Shown piece by piece: positions 17,249 through 25,773 of a stretch of 64,000 bases of DNA. Within the stretch, counting starts at the first letter, position 1, and each line of letters opens with the position of its first letter. Below the pieces are notes generated by a model, which was not told the origin of the DNA, did not search any database, and saw only the letters and a list, made by a program, of their open reading frames with translations. Source of the DNA: SHAN690 sp040221375 (lineage in GTDB: Bacteria; Bacteroidota; Bacteroidia; Flavobacteriales_G; Salibacteraceae); NCBI GenBank assembly GCA_040221375.1, contig JAVKEP010000082.1, positions 1-64,000 of the forward strand, written 5' to 3'. The position numbers and the translations under genes were made by a program.

Positions 17249-20200
17249 TTACCGAAACAAATACATCTTCCCGAACTCTTTTCGGAAGTACTGATCAGCG
17301 GCCGTTTCGCGTCGGTCGATTTCTTCTCCGTTGACCTTCATTATGACGCGATAGAGATATACCCCATTCGCCAATCGATCACCGAATTCATCGCGGCCAT
17401 CCCAAGCGTAGTCTGACATATTACGACCAATGTGAATCGGCCCCAACTCATCTTTGGTGATCTCTCGCACCACTTTACCCGTGACGGTCATAATCTGAAT
17501 CGTAAACACATCAGGGATGCTTGTACCTGTTAACGTGAAGACGAAACGCGTAGAAGTGCTGAACGGATTGGGGTAGTTCACGACGTGAGTGACTGAACTC
17601 TTATTGATGACCTCAAACTCAATTGTGTAGGCCTCATCACCGCTTTCATTGCCAGAGGCATCTCGGCCCATCACACGAAGCTGATACTTGCCATCTTTCA
17701 ACGCAATCTTTGGTTGGTATGTAATGCGCGCCTTGTTTTGGGCAGAGGTGGCGGGCTCGAAAAACATGATTTCTTGTCCGTTTGCATAAAAGGGAATGCG
17801 TCGCTCGATGCTACTCGGATCGGTCAGAAAGACATCGAAGGAAGAGGTATCATCCATCAACAAAACGGTGTTCTCATCCTTCAATTCCATGACAATTTCA
17901 GGAACAGGGGAAACGATGTCTCCATTCAATATATGCACGCCATCAAAGGTCACGTCGAGCAAGGGGTTTTTTCGGTCAGACTCGATGGAGACGCTGAGAA
18001 AAGCAGTGTTGTTAAACCGATACTGCTCGCGGTGCCAATTTTCTCCTTGGGGGTTCACTTCCATGTAGAAAACATAGCGCCCGGATAAGCCTTGCGACGC
18101 AAAGGCTACCGAATCAAAGATCACTTCACCCGCAGCAGCTGAAGCATACTTCACTTCCATCTCTTCCATTAATTCTCCATCGCTATTTACATACCAATAA
18201 CGTACGCTGAATTCGCCCATGGAGTAATCGCTGATGTTTTCCATCGCAATGCCAAAGTGTAAATTCGATCCAGCATTCAATTGCTCATTGGCTTGCAGCG
18301 TTTGCCCTTTGATGGGGTTGATGGCCATATCTGGCGCGGGATCGTATAGTATGTGCCAGTTGCGCAGTTGGCCCGCTGTGAGGAAGCTGTTGTCTTCGGT
18401 GTTGAACTCCATTTGCAAATATGGAAATGAGTCGATGGCGATCCCGTCTAAATCAATGCTACCAGCGGTGGTTAAGGTTTGATAAGGCAATACGCTGGAA
18501 CTGCCATCATCCTTGGATATCGTCGCTGTATTGAGGTCTCCAACAGATGCGTCCAAGGAGCCAGATTTGAAATGAGCCGAAGACCAATCCATCGCTGGAC
18601 CAATAACGGGAGCGTTCATGGACCCCTGCCGAAAATTTGAGAAGAGCTTTCGGCTTAACTTGATCACAGCGTTGGCTGAGGAACCTATCACTTCTTTGGA
18701 CGTGTTCGGATATCCTTTTTTGACCAAGAAAATGTAGGGCAATTGATCTCCGGCATCGCGGATAGAATCAGCGCCAAGGGATTCGAAATACTGCAAGTGC
18801 GCCTCAGACCAATGGTTGGTGTCATTAAACAAGCCTCGAAGCTGCGTGTAGATCAACAAGTACTGTCCGTCTTCCACTTCATTTTGAAGCATGTTGATCA
18901 TGGAATTCATGTGGTTGGCATTGGTAATGCTGAACGTAAAGAAATACTCCACACGAGATCGGTGCGCTGGACCGTTGTTGCTGTTGCCGAATTGCTTATC
19001 GGCATTCTCGTAGTTCCCCGACGTCCCTATTCCATAGGTGCCCCAGGGCTTAAGGTCCATCGAATCGATGACCACTACTGCCATGCCGGGATTCACGGAT
19101 GCGATCCCGTACTCGCCCAATGGCGCCGATTGGCCATCCAATGAGTAGAAATTGTTGTTGTAATCCAACGGTGAGGGGTTGCCGATCACTTGCACGAAGA
19201 GGTCGCGGCTCGATTCCGTAAAATCCAGTTGCCTTTGGGTGCGATCGTACTGAAGGAAATCACGCGGATTGCTCTTGTACTGAAAGAAATGATCCTGCCC
19301 CCAACCAACCGCATCGTTTATGACTTGAAATGAGAATTCCCGCCATTTAGAAGTGTCGTTCGCTGGAGCTACCCGCCAGAAGAAGACCGTGCTGTCTTGA
19401 AAACCTTCCGCATTCAACCCTGGTGTCCACTCAATCACAGCACCGCGCTGAGTGATTTGGGTCGATTTCATAAACGAGCTCGAATAACGATCTGTAGTGT
19501 CGATCTGAATCTGATACTCCGCTTCAGGAAGCATTGGAAAACCCGTGTTGGCGCGAAGCGTGATGTCGAAATCAGGCACCACTCCAAAGTTGTAAGGATA
19601 CACCGGAAAGATGTCTGAACTGGACACATTGAAGGTGAGCGACGAGATGATGTTGTTCGCGCTTTCGATGTACTCTGGAATGAGGTCCAAGGGCTGATCA
19701 ACTTCAATGATCAGTCGATTTTCTCCGGCCGAAACCTGGGGCAGGGTAGCAAATCGAAAAATGACGTCTTCTTCATAATTCAACCCAGCCAATTCTTTGG
19801 TTTCGATGATTTCTTGCTCGTTTGGGAGTACACGCCTCACCGTAATGGAGAATGGATCCGTCACGCTTCTCCCAATGTTTGACAGGGTCACGATGACATC
19901 AAAAGAATCGAGGTCGGTGGTGATGTTCCGCGGCTTGAACCGTACATCTGCTCCGTGCAGCGGATCGTTGACCGTGATCTCAGGTTTGTCGTGCGGGTAA
20001 ATCTTCAGCGCTGGATCTCCATGAAGGGTCATTTCTATCGCAATGGAGGCGTTTTGCTCGTCGCCGAGCATGTCATCGCACGTGGCCTTCATCTGCTCCC
20101 CAATCGAGGCTCCATAGTTTGTGCTCGCAAGGTGCCTGTAAAACACTTGGGTGTAGTTGTTCAACGCCGTTTCAAAACTCAAGTCGGGTGTTGCCAGAAA

Positions 20201-22345
20201 GGCGATGGAACCTTCGTTGGGCGTGAATACGTACTGCTCAGATACGCTGGCTACGGCATTCACCGGAAGATGGATGTTGCCGGAGAAACAAGAATTGGCA
20301 ATGACCACTGGGTAGCGTCCCTGATTCTCCCAGAGCGTCGGGTCGTCTACGCTGAGGTCAAAACTATTGCCCGAGGCGTGCCCGAAGAAGGTCATGATGG
20401 CTGGACCCGATTTGATGAGCGCGCGCACGCTGTCGGTGTTTAATTGTTCAATCACATTGCCACTGGTCTTGCTAAACAAAAAGACCTTTCCACCAAACAA
20501 ACTGTCTTCCACGTGCGCTTGGTAGCCGCTTAGGTAACTTTTAAAGCGGTTGTTTTCTCCCACATCGTCGCCACCTGCGAAGTGGAGGATGTGCTTTTGC
20601 GACTGGCGATTATCGAGGGTGTAAGGATTGAGTAAAGTGTTTTGTGACTTTTCAAAGTCCCTGATTTTGCTCAGGTAGGTAGTGATTTCTTGCCCTTCAC
20701 GCGCCGCCAACCGTCCTGTAGGAACTGCTGGAACATGTTTCTTCTCTCCGTTTAATCCAGCCGTAAGCAGGACGTCCGAAACGGGATATCCCATGGCAGG
20801 TACCAAGGTGTTGCGCTGGTGATTCGCATTCTTTCGCATGGTCTTTTCTTCGATGGACTTTCCTAAAACAAACAAGGAGCTAGGAGGGGATGGCCATTCA
20901 GCGATGGCGTAGTCTATAAAATTCCGAATCGCGATGGGGTGCTTGCGCACGCCGTAAGAGAACTGGTCGTACAGCGTTTCAATATCCAACAGCACGACGT
21001 TGTAATCTGTCGCTCGATACGAGGCATAGCTCTGTGCCTGAGCCATTAATGAACCGTGGGAAATGATCACGTAGGCATCGGCTACGGCTATATCGGCTGG
21101 GTCAGAAAATACGACCTGCGAAAGATCGTCGGCTAGCAAGGATTGAATGGCATTGGAAGCGGCGAGGTAAAATGGCCGTCGTACTCCAGGTGCTATGTTG
21201 CACTGCACCGTGCCCGTGGTGGTATTGTGATTTACCTCGATGCGCTTGTGCTGGCCGAGGTCGTAAAGGTGACCCGTGGAGACGGTGGTGAAATCCGTCG
21301 CCGAAAACGAAACTTCCGCTGCGTTGGCAGGTACTTCAAACGCAATCGCACTGGCGCCATCCATGGCCAACGTACGTGGATAGGTTAGCTTGATGTAGGC
21401 GCATGCGCTGTAATCAGAGGTCGTGTTTAATGGAGAAATTGTTGTGTTGGTTCTCAGACGAACCGTAGTTGTGCTTCCGATCAGGTTCTTAGCAATCGAC
21501 CACGATTCTTGTAGGTATGCATAAGAACTGTAGAGTAAGTTGTCAATTACCGTAAAGCCATTGCCATTGTCGGTACTGACCTCGAGGTGGTGCGCTTCTG
21601 ACCCACCGGCGCCATTATTGACTCCGCCTACTGCAATTTCTAATGTGCTCGTCGGAGCGCTGGCTTGGTTGAATGCATGCGGCGTATTGAACGCGAAGGG
21701 AGCGAGCGAAGGCGTGTTCCCACTGTTGTAACCAAAGTTCCCGCTCATCCATCCCTTGCCACCCACGTACGTGCCCGGAGGAACACCTCCTCCTAGATCC
21801 TTGCCTTTCTGATAGGCGCTGTTGTAGATCTTGACCTCTTCTTTCCAAACATAAGAGAGCGATTGTCCCGAAGGCGCTGCCAAAGGAACCGGAGCATATC
21901 TAAAAGCAGAAGCCGCTCCGGAAGGGTCCCAGGTAATGTAGTAGGAAGCGGTGTCGTTGTAAAGACTGTAGTACGGATTGGTGTGCTTTTCTGGGCTAGG
22001 GTAGAAGGATGCGTCCAGCCAACCATCATTTCCTTGGGCATAAAACTCAAGGTAGTCACCCGTATCAAACGAACCATCGTCTTGACCTTCTACGTGGATG
22101 TATTGCTCTTCACCACGACCAAAGACTTGAACTGATCGGGGGTCTACATTGGCTATGTCGACTCCTACGGCATCCAAGGCGTCGCTCAGTGCAACATCGC
22201 TGATGCTGTAGAGTCCATCGGAAGCTATGCGTACTTCAAGGTAAGTGCGGGCAGGGTCATAGTCGATCCATGCATTGGCATGGGACTGGGCATACGCCGC
22301 GTGGCCCAGGAAGGCAAGTCCTATGGCGGCCCAGAATCGTTTCAT
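17249..22345 (-). CDS. porU: Type IX secretion system C-terminal signal peptidase PorU
   Basis: 1698 residues. Signal peptide MKRFWAAIGLAFLGHAAYAQ. The peptidase C25 (gingipain-like) domain spans roughly 430-800. The catalytic pair is visible as FFGHASGNSF (H656) and VIANSCFSGNIHLP (C686). A long beta-rich region follows. The last 90 residues (NYPNPFSTSTRFVFTL to the end) form a type A T9SS C-terminal domain, which PorU keeps. In Porphyromonas and Flavobacterium, PorU removes cargo sorting domains at the cell surface and links cargo to lipid, working with PorV. It lies downstream of porV with a 4-base overlap (ATGA), so the two are co-translated. It is longer than Porphyromonas PorU. Confidence 0.93.
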   Translation of the reverse strand: MKRFWAAIGLAFLGHAAYAQSHANAWIDYDPARTYLEVRIASDGLYSISDVALSDALDAVGVDIANVDPRSVQVFGRGEEQYIHVEGQDDGSFDTGDYLEFYAQGNDGWLDASFYPSPEKHTNPYYSLYNDTASYYITWDPSGAASAFRYAPVPLAAPSGQSLSYVWKEEVKIYNSAYQKGKDLGGGVPPGTYVGGKGWMSGNFGYNSGNTPSLAPFAFNTPHAFNQASAPTSTLEIAVGGVNNGAGGSEAHHLEVSTDNGNGFTVIDNLLYSSYAYLQESWSIAKNLIGSTTTVRLRTNTTISPLNTTSDYSACAYIKLTYPRTLAMDGASAIAFEVPANAAEVSFSATDFTTVSTGHLYDLGQHKRIEVNHNTTTGTVQCNIAPGVRRPFYLAASNAIQSLLADDLSQVVFSDPADIAVADAYVIISHGSLMAQAQSYASYRATDYNVVLLDIETLYDQFSYGVRKHPIAIRNFIDYAIAEWPSPPSSLFVLGKSIEEKTMRKNANHQRNTLVPAMGYPVSDVLLTAGLNGEKKHVPAVPTGRLAAREGQEITTYLSKIRDFEKSQNTLLNPYTLDNRQSQKHILHFAGGDDVGENNRFKSYLSGYQAHVEDSLFGGKVFLFSKTSGNVIEQLNTDSVRALIKSGPAIMTFFGHASGNSFDLSVDDPTLWENQGRYPVVIANSCFSGNIHLPVNAVASVSEQYVFTPNEGSIAFLATPDLSFETALNNYTQVFYRHLASTNYGASIGEQMKATCDDMLGDEQNASIAIEMTLHGDPALKIYPHDKPEITVNDPLHGADVRFKPRNITTDLDSFDVIVTLSNIGRSVTDPFSITVRRVLPNEQEIIETKELAGLNYEEDVIFRFATLPQVSAGENRLIIEVDQPLDLIPEYIESANNIISSLTFNVSSSDIFPVYPYNFGVVPDFDITLRANTGFPMLPEAEYQIQIDTTDRYSSSFMKSTQITQRGAVIEWTPGLNAEGFQDSTVFFWRVAPANDTSKWREFSFQVINDAVGWGQDHFFQYKSNPRDFLQYDRTQRQLDFTESSRDLFVQVIGNPSPLDYNNNFYSLDGQSAPLGEYGIASVNPGMAVVVIDSMDLKPWGTYGIGTSGNYENADKQFGNSNNGPAHRSRVEYFFTFSITNANHMNSMINMLQNEVEDGQYLLIYTQLRGLFNDTNHWSEAHLQYFESLGADSIRDAGDQLPYIFLVKKGYPNTSKEVIGSSANAVIKLSRKLFSNFRQGSMNAPVIGPAMDWSSAHFKSGSLDASVGDLNTATISKDDGSSSVLPYQTLTTAGSIDLDGIAIDSFPYLQMEFNTEDNSFLTAGQLRNWHILYDPAPDMAINPIKGQTLQANEQLNAGSNLHFGIAMENISDYSMGEFSVRYWYVNSDGELMEEMEVKYASAAAGEVIFDSVAFASQGLSGRYVFYMEVNPQGENWHREQYRFNNTAFLSVSIESDRKNPLLDVTFDGVHILNGDIVSPVPEIVMELKDENTVLLMDDTSSFDVFLTDPSSIERRIPFYANGQEIMFFEPATSAQNKARITYQPKIALKDGKYQLRVMGRDASGNESGDEAYTIEFEVINKSSVTHVVNYPNPFSTSTRFVFTLTGTSIPDVFTIQIMTVTGKVVREITKDELGPIHIGRNMSDYAWDGRDEFGDRLANGVYLYRVIMKVNGEEIDRRETAADQYFRKEFGKMYLFR

Positions 22346-23424
22346 CCAGACTTTTTATTGATCGCAATGCGCAAGCTGAACACATTGGAGTACAAGGCAA
22401 CGCTTTGATCACCGATGTCGGTCAAGGCGTAGTCAATGCTCACCGTTTCTTTCAATTGCACGCCAATGCCAATGTTGGGCTGAAAGGTGTACTCGTAGTA
22501 GTTCCCAATCTCAGCTTTGATCCGCTGAAAATTGCCAATGCCAGCGCGCAAGTACACGATGTCCATGTAGTCGATTTCTATCCCCAAATTTGGATCGATG
22601 CTGATCGGGTCTCCACTGATCAATACGTTTCTTTTTCCATCGGTGGTGATGTCAACGTTGACTTCTGCTAAAATGCCTACCCGATCTTGGATGCTGAATT
22701 CCCGCGCGGCACCAAGGACGAGCTTTGGCAAGGTGATTTCCAATCCGTTCGAAGGAATTTCGTTGTCCGTCGCCTGGAATACGGCTACGGTTGTGCTGTC
22801 CAAATCAAAGCTCCAAGAATTAAAAGTGGACGTGATGTCCCGGCCCATGGCGCCAAATTTCCAGCCTTTGTACTTGTACTGCGCTCCGATGTCCAAACCA
22901 AATCCCCATGCCTTTGCCATGTTGCCGATTTGTCGATAGACCACCTTGGCGTTACCACCGGCGGTTAATCCGTCGATGCCTAAATCGCGTGCATAGGAAA
23001 CGAGAAAAGCATAATCTGCGGCTGAGAACGACGTGATTCGATCATAATTGACCTGTCCGTTTTGGTCGATGAGGTCTGTCGTATTCGGAATGTCGTCTAC
23101 TCCAAAGCGAACAAAACTAAACGCCAAGGCGCTGCTGCTGTCGATCTTGGTTGCCACTCCGGCGTAATCGTATTTAGCGATTCCGGCAAAGTATTCGGCG
23201 TGCTGGGCAGAAACCTGAAGGTCGTTGTTGATGCCTACCAATCCTGCAGGGTTCCAGTAGGCCGACGTAACGTCACTGACGGAAGCCACCTGGGATTTAC
23301 TCATCGCCAAGCCACGTGCGCCCACACCAATGCTTAAGAATTCATTGCTGTATTTTGGCGCTTGCGCCAACGAGCTGCTCGCCCATGCAAGGGAGAAAAT
23401 GAGGGTCGCTATAAGATACTTCAT
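22342..23424 (-). CDS. porV: Type IX secretion outer membrane protein PorV (LptO)
   Basis: 360 residues with signal peptide MKYLIATLIFSLAWASSSLA. The mature protein starts with KYSNEFLSIGVGARGLAMSK and has a PorV/FadL-like 14-strand barrel pattern (TSAYWNPAGLVGINNDLQVS, then YKGWKFGAMGRDITSTF). PorV collects T9SS cargo from the translocon and delivers it to the PorU sortase. It is the first gene of the porV-porU operon, with TACATTTG 10 bases before the ATG. Confidence 0.94.
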   Translation of the reverse strand: MKYLIATLIFSLAWASSSLAQAPKYSNEFLSIGVGARGLAMSKSQVASVSDVTSAYWNPAGLVGINNDLQVSAQHAEYFAGIAKYDYAGVATKIDSSSALAFSFVRFGVDDIPNTTDLIDQNGQVNYDRITSFSAADYAFLVSYARDLGIDGLTAGGNAKVVYRQIGNMAKAWGFGLDIGAQYKYKGWKFGAMGRDITSTFNSWSFDLDSTTVAVFQATDNEIPSNGLEITLPKLVLGAAREFSIQDRVGILAEVNVDITTDGKRNVLISGDPISIDPNLGIEIDYMDIVYLRAGIGNFQRIKAEIGNYYEYTFQPNIGIGVQLKETVSIDYALTDIGDQSVALYSNVFSLRIAINKKSG

Positions 23425-23434
23425 GGCTGTGATT

Positions 23435-23442
23435 CAAATGTA
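23435..23442 (-). promoter_or_regulatory. -7 element of porV-porU
   Basis: TACATTTG on the minus strand, exact TAnnTTTG, 10 bases before the porV ATG. A leader of only a few bases is expected. Confidence 0.6.
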
Positions 23443-23520
23443 CGAGATAAACGTGTGTTCGGTTGGTCTAACTAACTCATGTTTGAACGATAAATTGCCC
23501 ACTGTGGGCCATGAAACAGA

Positions 23521-23528
23521 TATCTTTG
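23521..23528 (+). promoter_or_regulatory. -7 element of pssA, leaderless spacing
   Basis: TATCTTTG, exact TAnnTTTG, with 7 bases to the pssA ATG. A TTG 23 bases upstream might serve as the -33 element. Confidence 0.6.
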
Positions 23529-23535
23529 GTCGTTC

Positions 23536-24426
23536 ATGAGACAGGCAATTCGATTCATTCCGAACCTTTTCACGCTTGGCAATCTGTACTGTGGATTCAT
23601 GGCGCTCGTGCACATTGCACGTGAAGAGATGATCACTGCGGTAGTCTTTGTTGCGGTAGCCTTGGTCCTTGATTTTTTAGATGGTTTCGTGGCAAGGGCA
23701 CTGAGCGCGCAAAGCGAGCTGGGGGTGCAATTGGACAGTCTGGCCGATTTGGTCACCTCGGGCATCGTTCCAGGGTTCATTCTTTATCAGATGATCGTGA
23801 TCAATGAAGGTTACTACTTTGTGGGCGTGGGCGAATGGCCGTTGAGCGTGATGATCAATGCCTCTGTTGCCGCGTTGATTCCATTGGCCGCCGCATATCG
23901 ATTAGCAAAATTCAACCTACTCGAGAACCATGCATCGCATTTTGAAGGCCTTCCAACCCCAGCCATGACCATGGTAGTAGTAGGTATTCCGCTCGTGTTG
24001 GAAGCCAACTATCATTTGAATTTTTACTCCCCTCTTTCCAATGCATTTGTAGAAGTGCTCGGAACCGAACGGCGCTGGGACGCATCAGACATTTGGCTGG
24101 TAAAAGGCATGTTCAACACGCTCACTTATCAAGTACTTGCAGTGTTTTTAAGCCTGATGATGGTTTCGAACATTCCCATGCTTTCATTGAAATTGAAAGG
24201 CTGGTCTTGGGCTGCCAATAAATGGAGCTACGCCATCCTGATATGGGCCGTCTTGTGCTATCTCATTTTTATCATTCCTTACATCAGCTTCGGACCCATT
24301 GAATACGGGACCATTGATTATTTGATCTTGCCAATATTCATGGCTGGATATTTCCTCCTTTCATTCATTTATGCCACCTTTGACGCCTCAAAAAGCAAGC
24401 CCAAAGCAGATGAAATTCAAAGCTGA
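23536..24426 (+). CDS. pssA: CDP-diacylglycerol-serine O-phosphatidyltransferase
   Basis: 296 residues, multi-pass membrane protein. The CDP-alcohol phosphotransferase motif (DG..AR..G...D...D) is complete: DFLDGFVARALSAQ followed by GVQLDSLADLVTSG. It condenses CDP-diacylglycerol with serine to give phosphatidylserine, the precursor of phosphatidylethanolamine. The first helices (IPNLFTLGNLYCGFMALVHI) match the PssA subfamily. The 3' end overlaps purS by 17 bases. Confidence 0.93.
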   Translation: MRQAIRFIPNLFTLGNLYCGFMALVHIAREEMITAVVFVAVALVLDFLDGFVARALSAQSELGVQLDSLADLVTSGIVPGFILYQMIVINEGYYFVGVGEWPLSVMINASVAALIPLAAAYRLAKFNLLENHASHFEGLPTPAMTMVVVGIPLVLEANYHLNFYSPLSNAFVEVLGTERRWDASDIWLVKGMFNTLTYQVLAVFLSLMMVSNIPMLSLKLKGWSWAANKWSYAILIWAVLCYLIFIIPYISFGPIEYGTIDYLILPIFMAGYFLLSFIYATFDASKSKPKADEIQS

Positions 24427-24670
24427 GATCGACATCATGCCGCATGACAACCTCCTTGACCCTCAGGGAAAAGCGGTATCTGCAACCATGACCAATCTAG
24501 GTCTGAACGAAATTTCAAACGTGCGAATCGGTAAGCACGTTCAACTGGAAGTAGAGGCTGCAGACGAAGCCGCTGCGGGGGCCAAGGTCGAAGAAGCGTG
24601 CAAGAATTTGCTTTGCAACGTGATCATGGAACGGTATTCATTCCATCTTCAAGCGTTAGAGACGGCTTAG
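24410..24670 (+). CDS. purS: Phosphoribosylformylglycinamidine synthase subunit PurS
   Basis: 86 residues starting at MKFKAEIDIMPHDNLLDPQG, inside the last codons of pssA; the frame is open a little further upstream. The pattern KAVSATMTNLGLNEISNVRI and GKHVQLEVEA is the PurS ferredoxin-like fold. PurS bridges PurL and PurQ in the small-subunit FGAM synthase complex of purine synthesis. Neither purL nor purQ is in this window. The 17-base overlap suggests translational coupling to pssA, although the pathways are unrelated. Confidence 0.85.
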   Translation: MKFKAEIDIMPHDNLLDPQGKAVSATMTNLGLNEISNVRIGKHVQLEVEAADEAAAGAKVEEACKNLLCNVIMERYSFHLQALETA

Positions 24671-24672
24671 GA

Positions 24673-25773
24673 CTAGAAAGCCTGTTGGTTCGGGTCTGAA
24701 ATAATCAACCCGCATACGTTACAGCTCACTTTTTCGACCATGGGTGCTGCGTCCGAATCCGATGCCATCCCTTCGTACTTATTCGTGCTGATTTTGGCCT
24801 CTTGGGTGATGAGCAATTTTTCGGTTCCGCAGCGAGGACAATGATCTTCCTTCGCCGTCACCTTCTCTTTTTCTTCAAGGTACACCTTGTTGAGAAAGTC
24901 TTGCGAAAGGTGGTTTGACTCGAGTAATTGGTCCAGAACAACCGAGGTAGCTGGGGTGATTCGCTTGCGTTGGAAATGATTAAAAAAGCTCAGTTCGACC
25001 ACGGAGAGCGATTTCAGAAATCCCGCCGTTGAGTTGCCATTCTTCATCTTCTTCAATTCGAAGTTTTGCCCCAAATAGACCTTCCTCACTTGGGGATCGC
25101 TGGCCAGTTCTTCTGCCGTACCGGCTTTCAGAATGCTGCCCTCAAATAGGAGGTAGGCTCGGTCTGTGATCGAGAGCGTTTCTTGCACATTGTGGTCGGT
25201 GATCAGGATGCCGATGTTCTTGTTTTTCAGCGTGGCTACGATGGATTGAATGTCCTCCACAGCAATGGGGTCAACCCCCGCAAATGGCTCGTCCAACAAA
25301 ATAAACTTGGGTTCCGAGGCCAAGGCCCGAGCGATTTCTGTTCGCCGTCGTTCACCTCCTGATAGCAGATCGCCGCGGTTTTTCCTTACGTGCTGAAGGC
25401 CAAATTCGTTCAGGAGCTCTTCCAACTTGCGGGCCTGTTCATGTTTGTTGATGTCCTTGCGCATTTCCAAGACCGCCTTGATGTTGTCTTCTACATTGAG
25501 TTTTCTGAATACAGAAGCCTCTTGGGGAAGGTAGCCGATGCCTCGTTGCGCCCGTTTGTACATCGGAAGCCCGGTGATGTCTACCTCGTCTTGGAATATC
25601 GTGCCTTCGTTTGGCTTGATCAGGCCCACGATCATATAGAACGAAGTCGTTTTACCCGCGCCGTTCGGTCCTAAGAGCCCTACAATTTCTCCTTGTTCCA
25701 CTTCCACAGATACGTCGTTGACTACGGTGCGACTCTTGTATTTCTTGACGAGGTTTTCTGCCTTAAGCTTCAT
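24673..25773 (-). CDS. lptB: LPS export ABC ATPase LptB with zinc-ribbon-like C-terminal extension
   Basis: 366 residues, against about 240 for ordinary LptB. Residues 1-243 are a standard LptB: Walker A LLGPNGAGKTTSF, the Q-loop region GIGYLPQEASVF, signature LLSGGERRRTEIARAL, Walker B FILLDEPFAGVDP, and the LptB ending VRKVYLGQNFEL. LptB powers LPS extraction with LptF/LptG. The extra 120 residues include a helical part (LLESNHLSQDFLNKVYLEEK) and two CxxC knuckles (C312/C315, C351/C354) that look like a zinc ribbon. The start codon overlaps the stop of the upstream DUF5686 gene by one base (TAATG). The tail's role is unknown. Confidence 0.9.
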   Translation of the reverse strand: MKLKAENLVKKYKSRTVVNDVSVEVEQGEIVGLLGPNGAGKTTSFYMIVGLIKPNEGTIFQDEVDITGLPMYKRAQRGIGYLPQEASVFRKLNVEDNIKAVLEMRKDINKHEQARKLEELLNEFGLQHVRKNRGDLLSGGERRRTEIARALASEPKFILLDEPFAGVDPIAVEDIQSIVATLKNKNIGILITDHNVQETLSITDRAYLLFEGSILKAGTAEELASDPQVRKVYLGQNFELKKMKNGNSTAGFLKSLSVVELSFFNHFQRKRITPATSVVLDQLLESNHLSQDFLNKVYLEEKEKVTAKEDHCPRCGTEKLLITQEAKISTNKYEGMASDSDAAPMVEKVSCNVCGLIISDPNQQAF

